From CBDUXP01 sp965371225 [NCBI: uncultured bacterium] (lineage in GTDB: Bacteria > Abyssobacteria > SURF-5 > CBDUXP01): a stretch of DNA of 23,497 nucleotides. Positions within the stretch are counted from its first letter, which is position 1, and each line of letters opens with the position of its first letter. The translations under genes were made by a program, and so were the position numbers. The DNA lies in assembly GCA_965371225.1 (NCBI GenBank), contig CBDUXP010000059.1:1-23497 (forward strand), written 5' to 3'. Positions 8,500 through 16,455 of this stretch are shown here, one piece after another. Under the pieces are notes generated by a model. The model was not told the origin of the DNA, made no database searches, and saw only the letters and a program-made list of their open reading frames with translations.

Positions 8500-9423
8500 A
8501 TGACTGATGATACGTCGCGGTCCGTCCTGGACCGCGTTTTTGTTGGTGCCGGGATGCCCCGGTCGGGCAGCACCTTCCTCTATCACAACATGGCGCGGCA
8601 TCCGCAGGTGTTCGCCCCGGCGCGGAAGGAAATCGACTTCTTCTCCCTGTACTACGACCAGGGCGCCGAGTGGTACGCCGAGTTCTTCGCCGACATGCGG
8701 CCGGACCAACTGGGCTGCGACATCAGTCCCGTGTACATGCTGGACCCGAACGTCATCGGGCGCATCCAGGAGTTGACGCCGAACGCCAAGGTCATCATCG
8801 GGGTGCGGGACCCGGTAGATTTCGTCGTCTCCCAGTACACCCAGGTACAAATGTGGGGGTATGGTCTGCCCCCGTTCGCGGAATTTGTGAACCGGTTCAT
8901 GTACCGGCGTGGCGCGGTCGAAGTCGCCGTCGAGTTGCAGGGGCGTTGCGCGGTGCCGGTCATGCTGGACGCGTACCGGGCCGCGTTCGGCGAGCGGCTG
9001 TTCCTCTACGACTTCGCGGCGTTTCAGCGGGATCCGGTGCGGGTGCTCCAAGCCATCGAGCGTTTTCTCGAGTTGCCGGCGTACTTCACCGCGGAGACGG
9101 CAGAGACGAACCGGATCAACGCGTCCGCCCGCCGCAACTTCAAACTCCTGTCGTTCCTGATGATGCGGGAATCCCTGGTCTCGGCGGTGCGTGCCGTGTT
9201 GCCGGACCGTGCCGTCGGCGCGCTGCGGCGCGCGGTGGACCGGTGGAGCCGGGCGGACGCGGACGCGACGGAGAGTCCCCATCCGCCAGAGCATGTTGCG
9301 CTGGCCGAGCGATTGTTCAGGGACCAGCGCGGGTATGTCACGTCCCTGTTCGAGTCGGCCGACCTGGTGCTCGGCACGGGGCAGCCGTTCGGCGGCGACC
9401 CGGTCGCGACGCCCACCGCATAG
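8500..9423 (+). CDS. PAPS-dependent sulfotransferase
   Basis: This 307-residue protein has the 5'-phosphosulfate loop GMPRSGSTFLY near the start (Arg21, Ser22, Ser24, Thr25) and the 3'-phosphate motif GVRDPVDFVVSQY (Arg103, Ser111). These are the two PAPS-contact motifs of the sulfotransferase superfamily. The reaction is transfer of sulfate from PAPS to a hydroxyl or amine, most likely on a carbohydrate given the surrounding glycan genes. The frame opens at 8395, but ATG 8500 is preferred: it puts the 5' loop at the usual distance from the N-terminus, and GAGGA lies just upstream at 8493-8497, although only 2 nt away. TACTTT at 8485-8490 may be the -10 box. It converges on the wecE gene. Confidence 0.88.
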   Translation: MTDDTSRSVLDRVFVGAGMPRSGSTFLYHNMARHPQVFAPARKEIDFFSLYYDQGAEWYAEFFADMRPDQLGCDISPVYMLDPNVIGRIQELTPNAKVIIGVRDPVDFVVSQYTQVQMWGYGLPPFAEFVNRFMYRRGAVEVAVELQGRCAVPVMLDAYRAAFGERLFLYDFAAFQRDPVRVLQAIERFLELPAYFTAETAETNRINASARRNFKLLSFLMMRESLVSAVRAVLPDRAVGALRRAVDRWSRADADATESPHPPEHVALAERLFRDQRGYVTSLFESADLVLGTGQPFGGDPVATPTA

Positions 9424-9446
9424 GGCGCGGGCGCGCGGCGCGCCCT
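9422..9446. terminator. Palindromic hairpin between convergent genes
   Basis: AGGGCGCG (9422-9429) and CGCGCCCT (9439-9446) form perfect 8-bp arms around a 9-nt loop. The hairpin fills the 22-bp space between the stops of the convergent sulfotransferase and aminotransferase genes and touches both stop codons. There is no T-tract on either strand, so it could be a bidirectional terminator aided by convergence, or only a stabilising 3' hairpin. Confidence 0.42.
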
Positions 9447-10603
9447 CAGGCCGTGAAATGCGCGTGAATCGCGCCGAGCACGCGCTTTTGCTGCGCCGCA
9501 GTCAAGGCGTAGTACATGGGGAGGCGTAAGAGCCGCGCGGCGACGCTCTCGGTCACCGGCAGGTCGCCTGGCGCGTACCCCAGCCGGCGCCCCATCCGCG
9601 ACCCGTGGAGGGGCACGTAGTGCGTCACGGCGTTGATGTCCCGGGCCATCAAGTCGGCCAGCAACGCGTCGCGCTCCGCCGCCGTTTGGAGCAACACGTA
9701 GAACATGTGCCCGTTCTGGATGCAGTCGTCGGGCACTGTGGGGAGCCGGAGCCGCTCGGTGGTTTGCAACGCTTCCAGGCCATCCCAGTACCGCTGCCAG
9801 GCGGTCAAGCGCCGGGCGGTGATGTCCGCGCTCCGCTCCAGTTGCGCCAGCAGGAACGCGGCGGTGAGTTCGGACGGGTAATACGACGACCCCACATCCA
9901 CCCACGAGTATTTGTCCACCTGCCCGAGCCGAAACCGCGTGCGGTCCGTGCCTTTCTCCGCCAGGATGTCGGCACGCTCGGCAAACGCCGCGTCGTTGAT
10001 CACGAGCGCGCCCCCTTCGCCCGACCCGAAATTCTTCGTTTCGTGAAAGCTGTACGCGCCCAGAGCGCCGATGGTCCCCAGGTACGCGCCGCGATAGGTG
10101 CACCCGACCCCCTGGGCCGCGTCCTCGATCAGCAGGGCGCCGGCATCGGCCGCGATGCGCCCGAGCGCCTCCATGTCGCACCCGACGCCCGCGTAGTGCA
10201 CGGGACAGATGACCTTCGTCCGGTCGGTGACCGCCGCCGCCACGGCGCGGGGATCCAGATTCAGCGTGTCCGGCTGAATCTCGACGAAGCGCAGCGTCGC
10301 GCCCCGCAGCGCGAACGCATTGGCCGTGGACACGAACGTGAACGAGGGGAGGATGACTTCGTCCCCGGGCCCCACCTCGCACAGCAGCGCCGCCATCTCG
10401 AGCGCCGCGGTGCACGACGGCGTGAGCAGCACCCGGTGCCCACCATACGTGGTCCGCAAATACTCTTGACACTGGTGCGTGAAGACCCCGTTCCCGGCCA
10501 ACTGGCCCCCGCGCACGGCTTCCGCGATGTATTCCAGTTCCCGCCCCACCAGCGCCGGGAGGTTGAACGGGACGCGCTCGTCGGCGTCAGTGTGGTCTGG
10601 CAC
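9446..10603 (-). CDS. wecE: WecE/RffA-type dTDP-4-amino-4,6-dideoxy-sugar aminotransferase
   Basis: This DegT/DnrJ/EryC1/StrS family PLP enzyme of 385 residues (from GTG) resembles Escherichia coli WecE across its length, with LLTPSCTAALEMAAL, PSFTFVSTANAF, VHYAGVGCDM, SFHETKN (PLP lysine Lys190), VDKYSWVDVGSSY and the HYVPLHGS segment near the C-terminus. WecE converts dTDP-4-keto-6-deoxy-glucose to dTDP-4-amino-4,6-dideoxygalactose (Fuc4N) with glutamate. An ATG at 10651 would add 16 residues and overlap the upstream gene by 17 nt. GTG 10603 has GGAG 7 nt before it, starts close to the family N-terminus and is preferred. It is the last gene of the nine-gene block. No rmlA or rmlB to make its substrate is in the window. 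Confidence 0.88.
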   Translation of the reverse strand: MPDHTDADERVPFNLPALVGRELEYIAEAVRGGQLAGNGVFTHQCQEYLRTTYGGHRVLLTPSCTAALEMAALLCEVGPGDEVILPSFTFVSTANAFALRGATLRFVEIQPDTLNLDPRAVAAAVTDRTKVICPVHYAGVGCDMEALGRIAADAGALLIEDAAQGVGCTYRGAYLGTIGALGAYSFHETKNFGSGEGGALVINDAAFAERADILAEKGTDRTRFRLGQVDKYSWVDVGSSYYPSELTAAFLLAQLERSADITARRLTAWQRYWDGLEALQTTERLRLPTVPDDCIQNGHMFYVLLQTAAERDALLADLMARDINAVTHYVPLHGSRMGRRLGYAPGDLPVTESVAARLLRLPMYYALTAAQQKRVLGAIHAHFTA

Positions 10604-10634
10604 GAGCGAACTCCGGCACCGACCGTGGGCGCGT

Positions 10635-11657
10635 CTACTCGCCCAGGTCACCCTGCGCGCGTTCGCGGACGGTGCGCTCGAGCCAAGCGTGCCGGCTCAT
10701 GCCGCGCTGTTGGGCCGCGCGCTCCGCCAGGGTCTTCGTGTCCGGGGTCACGCCGTCAAGTGTACCGGAGAAGCGCGTGCGGTGGGTGCCCCCGCGCACC
10801 CCGGGAATCGGCAAGTCCAAGTCCACGGGCGGCGGGCCGTCGCCCACGCGATAGTCGATCACGTAAAACGCGTTCCCCAGAATCCAGCGCAGCCGGACCT
10901 CCCGCGCGTTCGGCGGCAGACACGCCAGCGGCGGCGTGTGCCGGTACAGGGGGTTGGAGTTGATCAGGATCCGGCCGATGGGTTCGTCGCGAAGCCAGGG
11001 AGCCACGCCCTCGTCGCCGAATACGACCTTGCCGCCCGTCCGCACCACGCGCGTCATTTCCGCAATCGCCCGCGCCCGGTCCGCGAACAGGTTGATGCCG
11101 CCGAAGTGGTACGCGACATCGAAAAACCCATCAGCGAACGGCAGGGACGTCGCATCCCCCACCGAGAATTCCACGGGTGCGCGCACCGTGCCGGCCTGCG
11201 CTATCTTGTCCCGGCCGATGCGCAGCATCTCCGGCGACAGGTCCTGCGCGTACAGCGCCCCGTCCTCGCCCAAGCGGCGGAGGATCACCAGCGAGTCGCT
11301 GCACGTGCCGCAGCCGGTCTCCAACACCCGGTGCGCGGGTTGCAGCTCGAGCACGTCCACCAGCGCGGCGCGCACCTCCGCTTCGTCGGCATAAAAGCTC
11401 CCGAACAGCCAGTCCATGCCGGCGTCGTAGGCGTCGCTCTGGGTCCGATACTGCGCCTGCGAGTCCGGCCCGTCTTCGGCGGGGGCGGCATCCGCGGCCA
11501 GGAAATGGGGCACGCCGTCCCGAATGGGATACGGAGTCCCGGATTCCGGAATCAACCGGCCGCGCACCACCCCGCCGGCGTCGTCCTTCTCGACTTCCAA
11601 GCGCAGGGCCGAGCCGGTCTGCGGGCATCGGTAGGTGTCGGCGGCCTCGCGTCGCAT
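10635..11657 (-). CDS. Class I SAM-dependent methyltransferase with Trm112-like N-terminus
   Basis: From ATG 11657 the protein has 340 residues. Residues 8-55 resemble a Trm112-like element (YRCPQTGSAL, then YPIRDGVPHFL), but the second Cys of the usual CPxC is missing, so zinc binding is doubtful. The Rossmann methyltransferase domain has motif I VLETGCGTCS at 111-120, an acidic motif II (AQDLSPEML) and DATSLPF as motif III. A C-terminal extension of about 100 residues follows. It is probably a small-molecule or sugar methyltransferase. An upstream ATG at 11714 would overlap the GtrB gene by 29 nt; ATG 11657 leaves a 28-nt gap with GGGAGG 12 nt before it. Its place between the GtrB- and WecE-like genes suggests the sugar or its acyl group as the target. 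Confidence 0.82.
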   Translation of the reverse strand: MRREAADTYRCPQTGSALRLEVEKDDAGGVVRGRLIPESGTPYPIRDGVPHFLAADAAPAEDGPDSQAQYRTQSDAYDAGMDWLFGSFYADEAEVRAALVDVLELQPAHRVLETGCGTCSDSLVILRRLGEDGALYAQDLSPEMLRIGRDKIAQAGTVRAPVEFSVGDATSLPFADGFFDVAYHFGGINLFADRARAIAEMTRVVRTGGKVVFGDEGVAPWLRDEPIGRILINSNPLYRHTPPLACLPPNAREVRLRWILGNAFYVIDYRVGDGPPPVDLDLPIPGVRGGTHRTRFSGTLDGVTPDTKTLAERAAQQRGMSRHAWLERTVRERAQGDLGE

Positions 11658-11685
11658 CCCCTGTCCGCGCCTCCCGAAGGCCGGG

Positions 11686-12606
11686 CTACTCCCCGATGCT
11701 CCGGCGGACGACATAGAGGGGACGCCCCTTGACCTGATTGAACACCCGGCCGATGTAGAGCGCGGCGATGCCCGTGCTCGTGAGAATCAGCCCACCAAGG
11801 ACCAGGTTCAGGACCACGAGCGTGGTCCACCCGGGCTGGCCCGACCCGACGGCAAAGTACAGATACACGCGGTACGCGGCGAGCACGATCCCGGCCGCGG
11901 AGACGGCGAATCCCAGATATACGATGCCGCGGAGCAGCGCCGTCGTCTGGAAGAACAGTCCATCGGCCGCCAGCGACATCAGGCCTCGCCAGCTATAGGA
12001 ACTCGCGCCGGCATAGCGGTCCGCCTGCGCGTAGTCGATGGCGCCGGTCCGGTAGCCGAGCCACGTGAGGATGCCCAAGTAATGCCGGTCGCGATCCTGG
12101 ACCTGGAGAAAGCCGTCGATCACCGGGCGGCCGATCAGACTGAAGCTGCCATACGCTGCGTCCCCGGGAATGCCGGTAATAAGGCTGCGCAGCCGAAAGT
12201 ACGACCGGGCCATTAACCGGCGCCAGGGGGCCTGCTTCTTCCCCTTGCGGCGCGCGAAGACGATGTCGAGCCCCTGCTGGCCCGCCGCGAACAACTCCGG
12301 AATGACCTCCGGCGGATCCTGGAGGTCCCCGTCCATGACCACGGCCCAGTCCCCGCGGCATTGGGCCAGCCCCGCGGTGATTGCCGCCTGCTGGCCGAAG
12401 TTGCGCGAGAGCTGATAGGCCCGCACGTGCGGATCCGTCCGCGCCAGCTCGGCGACCACGTCCCACGAGCCATCGGCCCCGCCGTCCTCCACGAACACGA
12501 TCTCATAGCGCTCCACCAGCCCGCCCAGCACCGCCGTGAGCCGCCGATGCAACTCGGGCAGACACGGCTCGCACTGGTAGACGGGAATGACGACGCTCAG
12601 GTCCAT
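11686..12606 (-). CDS. GtrB/ArnC/CsbB-like polyprenyl-phosphate glycosyltransferase
   Basis: This 306-residue GT2 enzyme has the GT-A fold start LSVVIPVYQCE, VEDGGADGS, the SRNFGQQAAITAGL segment and a DxD site MDGDLQDPP (Asp92, Asp94). Two C-terminal membrane helices follow at about 226-253 and 263-290, the arrangement of GtrB, ArnC and CsbB. These enzymes move one sugar from a nucleotide donor to undecaprenyl phosphate on the cytoplasmic face, making the donor for a membrane GT-C enzyme. A YfhO-like GT-C candidate is the first gene of the same block. The sugar cannot be read from sequence; the WecE, acyltransferase and methyltransferase neighbours suggest a modified amino-dideoxy sugar. Confidence 0.88.
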   Translation of the reverse strand: MDLSVVIPVYQCEPCLPELHRRLTAVLGGLVERYEIVFVEDGGADGSWDVVAELARTDPHVRAYQLSRNFGQQAAITAGLAQCRGDWAVVMDGDLQDPPEVIPELFAAGQQGLDIVFARRKGKKQAPWRRLMARSYFRLRSLITGIPGDAAYGSFSLIGRPVIDGFLQVQDRDRHYLGILTWLGYRTGAIDYAQADRYAGASSYSWRGLMSLAADGLFFQTTALLRGIVYLGFAVSAAGIVLAAYRVYLYFAVGSGQPGWTTLVVLNLVLGGLILTSTGIAALYIGRVFNQVKGRPLYVVRRSIGE

Positions 12607-12632
12607 GGTCGGTGTGCGCTCCGCGTCCCTCG

Positions 12633-13454
12633 CTACCCTTGGCCGGCCCGGTAGAGGCGCGCGTCGGCCGGGCGATAGTACTCATCCAAACTGGTGGGGA
12701 CCCGGGTGTACCAGCCCAGGATCTGCTGGGTCCGCGGCGGCAGGCCGGCGATGCGGTCTTCCCCGAGCGCCCGGACATAGTCGAGCTGCTGCTTCAGGTA
12801 GCTGCGCGTGAACTGATGGTTCACGCCGAGGCGATCCTCCGCCGTGCGATTGATGCCGGCCGCATGCATGAGCGTGGAATCGAACACGATCATGGAGCCC
12901 GCGGGACAGTCCACGGCGACGGCCTGGGCCAGCGCGGCGTCATCCAGCGGCGTGGTCCGCTGTTGCGTGCCCGGAAGCAGCAGGGTGCCCCCGTTGTCCT
13001 CGGAGAACGGGCTGATGGGAAAGAGGGTGTTGACCGACATGAGGTAGCCGTTGAGCACGCGGGGAAAGTCCGGATGAAACCGGTGCTGAAAAATGTCGGG
13101 CGCCACGGCTCCCGGAGTAGGCCGCAGGACGAACCCGTTCTGGGTGTGGAGCACCGCCGTGGAGGAGATCGTCGCATCCAGGACCGCTAGAACCTCCGGA
13201 ATCGCCAGGAAGCGGAAGAAATGCGGATCGTACCGCATCATGCAACGCAGCACGCCCTGCTCCCCCGCGCGGTCGAGGCGCTCGGCCCCCACGTCCGCAT
13301 GGATGGCGTCTTGGACGCGATACATGGCCTCGCGCGTCTCGGCCAGGAATGCCGCGTCCAGCACCTCCGTCACCACGGCGTATCCGTCCGTCGCCAGGGC
13401 GCCCACGGCGCTGGAAAGCCAGTCGGCGTCGGTTCGACAACTTACTGCAAGCAT
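12633..13454 (-). CDS. Phytanoyl-CoA dioxygenase (PhyH) family Fe(II)/2-oxoglutarate oxygenase
   Basis: The 273-residue protein has a proximal iron motif HxD at His127-Asp129 (in FHPDFP), a distal His197 (in [10 protein letters not shown]) and Arg208 for 2-oxoglutarate binding, so the catalytic set looks intact. The PhyH family hydroxylates lipids, small metabolites and some glycan-linked groups. The frame opens far upstream to 13922, but that part is antisense to the neighbouring gene. ATG 13454 follows the upstream stop by 17 nt and has a G-rich stretch before it. Placed between a propeller protein and a GtrB-like gene, it may hydroxylate the sugar, its acyl chain or a lipid; this is inference. 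Confidence 0.85.
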   Translation of the reverse strand: MLAVSCRTDADWLSSAVGALATDGYAVVTEVLDAAFLAETREAMYRVQDAIHADVGAERLDRAGEQGVLRCMMRYDPHFFRFLAIPEVLAVLDATISSTAVLHTQNGFVLRPTPGAVAPDIFQHRFHPDFPRVLNGYLMSVNTLFPISPFSEDNGGTLLLPGTQQRTTPLDDAALAQAVAVDCPAGSMIVFDSTLMHAAGINRTAEDRLGVNHQFTRSYLKQQLDYVRALGEDRIAGLPPRTQQILGWYTRVPTSLDEYYRPADARLYRAGQG

Positions 13455-13471
13455 CCGGCCCCCCCGACCGG

Positions 13472-14374
13472 CTACGGGTGCCAACGCGCCAAGCCGAAGC
13501 CGGTCTTCCCGTAGTCGCGACCATTGTAGAGCATGTACCGGCTGCCGCGGTGCGCGAAGACGCACGGGTACGCGACGCTCCCGGCATCCCAGCCCTCGGG
13601 CGACGGGTCGAGCGCCGCTGCCCCATCCTCCCGCTCCCAGGCCAGGCCGTCGGCCGACGTGGCGTGCCCGATGCGATAGCCCTCCCCGCGGATGGAGTAC
13701 CACATGTGAAAGCCGTCCGCGTCCTGCACCACGCACGGGCGCGTGAGCGCCGATTCTGCGGGCTCGTGCAGGGCCACGCAGATCGCCTCGCGCCGGTCCC
13801 ACGCCCGCCCGTCGCCCGAGTCCGCGCACCGGATCACGTGGCGCGCCGTGGCCGGCGTCGCGCCCCAGGCGAGGTTCGTGCCGTACCACATGCGCCAGCG
13901 GTCGCCCTCCCGCAGCACCCACGGATAGGAGAGCGAAAAGGGATCCACGTCCGAGCGGTCCAGCACGGGCGCGCGGCCGACCTTGACGAACGGTTCGTCC
14001 GGCGCCTCGCTCACGGCCAAGCCGATGCTATTGCGCCACGGCACCGTCACGCCCAGGTTCCAGCCGACGTAATAGAGGTAGCGCTGCGCGCCGACGGGCA
14101 CGATGCAGCCCAGGGAGACGCCACTGTCGTCGAACAGCCCGGGTTCGCCGGGGGCCAGCACGGGCGTGTCCGATACGCGCAGCACCTCGCGCGGCCGGGG
14201 GAGGTCGATCTCGACCCAGCCCACGTGCGAGCGGTTCTCGGCATCGCGGCAACTGAAGTACACGCGAAAGCGGTCCTCCCCCACGTGTTCGGGGACGGGG
14301 TGGGACGCGTGAGACCACATCCAGGGGTGCTGCCGCTCGGGGGTGAATACACAGCCGAGCTTCTCCCAGGGCAT
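13472..14374 (-). CDS. GH43/GH32-like five-bladed beta-propeller protein
   Basis: This 300-residue protein is built from repeated blades with the W-x-MWY pattern: [25 protein letters not shown] and RYMLYNGRD. These repeats and the Asp in [10 protein letters not shown] resemble glycosidase clan families GH43, GH32 and GH130. There is no signal peptide, so it would act in the cytoplasm, which is unusual for a polysaccharide-degrading enzyme. Uncharacterised proteins of this kind occur in O-antigen-like clusters. It may be a glycan-processing enzyme or a non-catalytic propeller; catalytic residues could not be assigned with confidence. It sits 21 nt after the NeuD-like gene and 17 nt before the PhyH gene. 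Confidence 0.7.
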   Translation of the reverse strand: MPWEKLGCVFTPERQHPWMWSHASHPVPEHVGEDRFRVYFSCRDAENRSHVGWVEIDLPRPREVLRVSDTPVLAPGEPGLFDDSGVSLGCIVPVGAQRYLYYVGWNLGVTVPWRNSIGLAVSEAPDEPFVKVGRAPVLDRSDVDPFSLSYPWVLREGDRWRMWYGTNLAWGATPATARHVIRCADSGDGRAWDRREAICVALHEPAESALTRPCVVQDADGFHMWYSIRGEGYRIGHATSADGLAWEREDGAAALDPSPEGWDAGSVAYPCVFAHRGSRYMLYNGRDYGKTGFGLARWHP

Positions 14375-14395
14375 CGTGCGGGGGCGGCGGCCGGC

Positions 14396-15046
14396 CTACG
14401 CGGCAGGCTTGGGCGGCGCCGGCGCCGTGCCCGCAGCCGGATACACCGCCCGGTCCGCCGTGTCGCCCAGGATCAGCGCGCCCGCGCCGATGATGTTGGA
14501 GGCCCCGATCGTGATGTGATCGCGCAAGGTCGCGTTCACGCCGATGAAACACCGTTCGCCGATCACCACCCCGCCGGACACCACCACGTGCGATGTCACG
14601 AAGCAGTGATCGCCGATCGTGGAATGATGCCCGATGTGATTGCCGGACCAGAGAGTCACCCCGTCGCCAATGACCACGTACGGCTGCACCGTGTTGTCCT
14701 CGAGAATGAAACAGTTTTCGCCCACGGTCAGGTCCGGCCACGTGGTCGCCCGGGAACTCACGTAACTCACGAGCCGGTAGCCGGCCGCCTTCGCCGCCGC
14801 ACACTTCTCCGCGCGCACCTGGTTGCGCTTGGCGTAGCTCAGCGCGACGAACATGTCGTGCTGGTCCGGCGGATACCGGTCGGCGCACTCCTCGAACGGC
14901 ACGACGGGCACGCCGTGCAGCTCGTCCTGGGTCAGGTACTCCCGATCCACCGTAAAGGCCACCACCTCATGGGGACTGTCGTGCGTGAAGTAAAACCACG
15001 CCACGTCCGCGATATCCCCCGCCCCGAACAACACGAGCTGCGCCAT
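14396..15046 (-). CDS. NeuD-like sugar O-/N-acyltransferase, hexapeptide-repeat family
   Basis: The 216-residue protein starts with a Rossmann-like element (VLFGAGDIADVAWFY) and ends with a left-handed beta-helix made of hexapeptide repeats from about residue 105 (for example DGVTLWSGNHIG, HHSTIGDHCFV, GGVVIGERCFIG). This two-domain plan is that of NeuD, PglD and related enzymes that acetylate sialic acid or UDP/dTDP-4-amino-sugars. PglD-type enzymes act on exactly the 4-amino-4,6-dideoxy-sugars that WecE-like aminotransferases make, so N-acylation of that sugar is a reasonable inference. AAGGGGG lies 6 nt before the ATG. The C-terminal tail is Ala/Pro-rich. It is separated from both neighbours by 21 nt. 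Confidence 0.83.
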   Translation of the reverse strand: MAQLVLFGAGDIADVAWFYFTHDSPHEVVAFTVDREYLTQDELHGVPVVPFEECADRYPPDQHDMFVALSYAKRNQVRAEKCAAAKAAGYRLVSYVSSRATTWPDLTVGENCFILEDNTVQPYVVIGDGVTLWSGNHIGHHSTIGDHCFVTSHVVVSGGVVIGERCFIGVNATLRDHITIGASNIIGAGALILGDTADRAVYPAAGTAPAPPKPAA

Positions 15047-15067
15047 GTGCGTCCCCCTTCCGCCCCG

Positions 15068-15697
15068 TCACGTCCGCACGAGCACCGTGAACTCGTACAA
15101 GCCGTAGTCGTGCAGCAGCGCGGCGTGCCGCGAAAACTCCCGCACGCAGTAGTCGAACATCTTTCCCGGGTCGGCGTAGTACAAATCGTCCCGCTTATAC
15201 TCCGGATCCGCGTAGCCCGTCAGGCAGTTGAACGCAAAGCCGCGGCGGCTGAGCCGCGCCATATGCTGCACCGTCTCGCACACGTACGGTTCCCACTCCG
15301 CCACGCTGAACGTGCCGCGCACGTTGAAGATCCCACTCGCGACCGTATAGTCGGCTGCCTCATCCCCCGGCGCGCCCACGTGCAGACCGCATGCGGGCGC
15401 GTCTCCCAGGCGTTCGCGCGCCGCCGCGATCATGGCCGCGGAGAGATCGTAGCCGCGGTACTCGCAGCCCACATCCCGCGCCGCGAGCAACTCGTACAGC
15501 CGCCCGTACCCGCACCCGTAGTCGATGAGCGAGAAGTCGCGCTCGCCCTCACAGATGCGCAGCAGTTGCGCGAGGCGGACGTCCTGCGCGTCCTGCGAAT
15601 TCCAGTCGACCCCTTGCGGCGTGGCCCCGTGCTCTGCGAGCTTTCCCGTGTAGTACGCGGACACCGCGTCATGAATGGGGGCGAACGGCTCGGTCAT
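15068..15697 (-). CDS. Class I SAM-dependent methyltransferase
   Basis: This 209-residue protein is a minimal class I methyltransferase. Motif I is LIDYGCGYGRL, followed by the acidic end of strand 2 (YRGYDLSAAM). The later strand carries ASGIFNVRGTFS. The substrate is unknown. It begins one nucleotide after the TGA of the WbqC-like gene, so translation of the two is probably coupled. A role in methylating the sugar or acyl group built by this operon is inferred from location only. Confidence 0.85.
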   Translation of the reverse strand: MTEPFAPIHDAVSAYYTGKLAEHGATPQGVDWNSQDAQDVRLAQLLRICEGERDFSLIDYGCGYGRLYELLAARDVGCEYRGYDLSAAMIAAARERLGDAPACGLHVGAPGDEAADYTVASGIFNVRGTFSVAEWEPYVCETVQHMARLSRRGFAFNCLTGYADPEYKRDDLYYADPGKMFDYCVREFSRHAALLHDYGLYEFTVLVRT

Positions 15698-15698
15698 C

Positions 15699-16454
15699 TC
15701 AAAAGGTCTTCATGTACCGGGGCGCCTCCGGCCCCGCGTTGAAGAGCAGGTCCAGCACCGTCACGTGGTGATCGAACGGGCCGTGCCGTTGGGGATACTC
15801 CGGGTAGCCGTCGTACGCCATGTAGTCCACCGCGATCCCCGCCGCGGCGAACGGGGCTTCGTCCAGGTACGCCTGCGCCGCCGGGCCGGACAGGTAGCGC
15901 GTGGCCCCCGCCGCGCGGCAGAGGCTGAGCAACCGCGCGGTGGGCTCCGCCGGCGTGTCGTAGTCCATGGACCAGAGAATCGGCGTCGTGATGCCGAGGA
16001 GGCCGCAGATCGCGGTCAGGAAGCGGAAATTGATCCGGCTGAGGGACCGCTCCCCGTCGACCGCGTACAGCGCTTCGACCTGCGATCCGTACTCGGCGAA
16101 GTGCGGCGCCTGGCCGTAGTGATGCCGCAGGGTCGCCCAGTGCGCCGCCCCCCAGGCGGGATCGCTCACCTGCGTGTCGCAGATGCGCTGGTGGTACTTC
16201 CCCTTCACCTCGACGGGAATGGTCAGCCACTGCACGCCCTGGGGCGTCTTGATCCGGTTGCGGTTCCGCCAATCCCGGCGGGTGTACTGCACGTCGTCCA
16301 GCAGAATGAAGGCATCCGCCCGGTTGATCAGGTCGAAGTACCCCTTCCAGGGAATGTAATTGGACTGGACGATCGCCACGGTCCGCGCCTGGGCGGGCGC
16401 ATCGGCGGTGTCCGGCGGCTGCGACGGTGACATCAAGGCTTGCACCACGCCCAT
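15699..16454 (-). CDS. WbqC-like family protein
   Basis: The family signature is clear: VAIVQSNYIPWKGYFDLI (about residues 26-43), then ADAFILLDDVQY, RNRNRIKTPQG and WLTIPV. WbqC-like proteins are found in O-antigen and other polysaccharide clusters; I know of no settled reaction for them. The start at ATG 16454 gives 251 residues and lies one base after the TAA of the YfhO-like gene (TAAGATG), indicating coupling. An alternative ATG at 16433 would give 244 residues. Frame further upstream overlaps the YfhO-like gene and is not considered coding. Confidence 0.85.
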   Translation of the reverse strand: MGVVQALMSPSQPPDTADAPAQARTVAIVQSNYIPWKGYFDLINRADAFILLDDVQYTRRDWRNRNRIKTPQGVQWLTIPVEVKGKYHQRICDTQVSDPAWGAAHWATLRHHYGQAPHFAEYGSQVEALYAVDGERSLSRINFRFLTAICGLLGITTPILWSMDYDTPAEPTARLLSLCRAAGATRYLSGPAAQAYLDEAPFAAAGIAVDYMAYDGYPEYPQRHGPFDHHVTVLDLLFNAGPEAPRYMKTF

Positions 16455-16455
16455 C

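Noticed and set aside
12633-13922. Long N-terminal extension of the PhyH protein (156 residues before ATG 13454)
   Set aside because: The extra part overlaps the propeller gene in another frame and is low-complexity Arg/Gly/Ala-rich; ATG 13454 starts 17 nt after the upstream stop.
13349-15742. 797-codon plus-strand open frame
   Set aside because: It is antisense to five motif-bearing genes of the minus-strand operon and has no recognisable domain.
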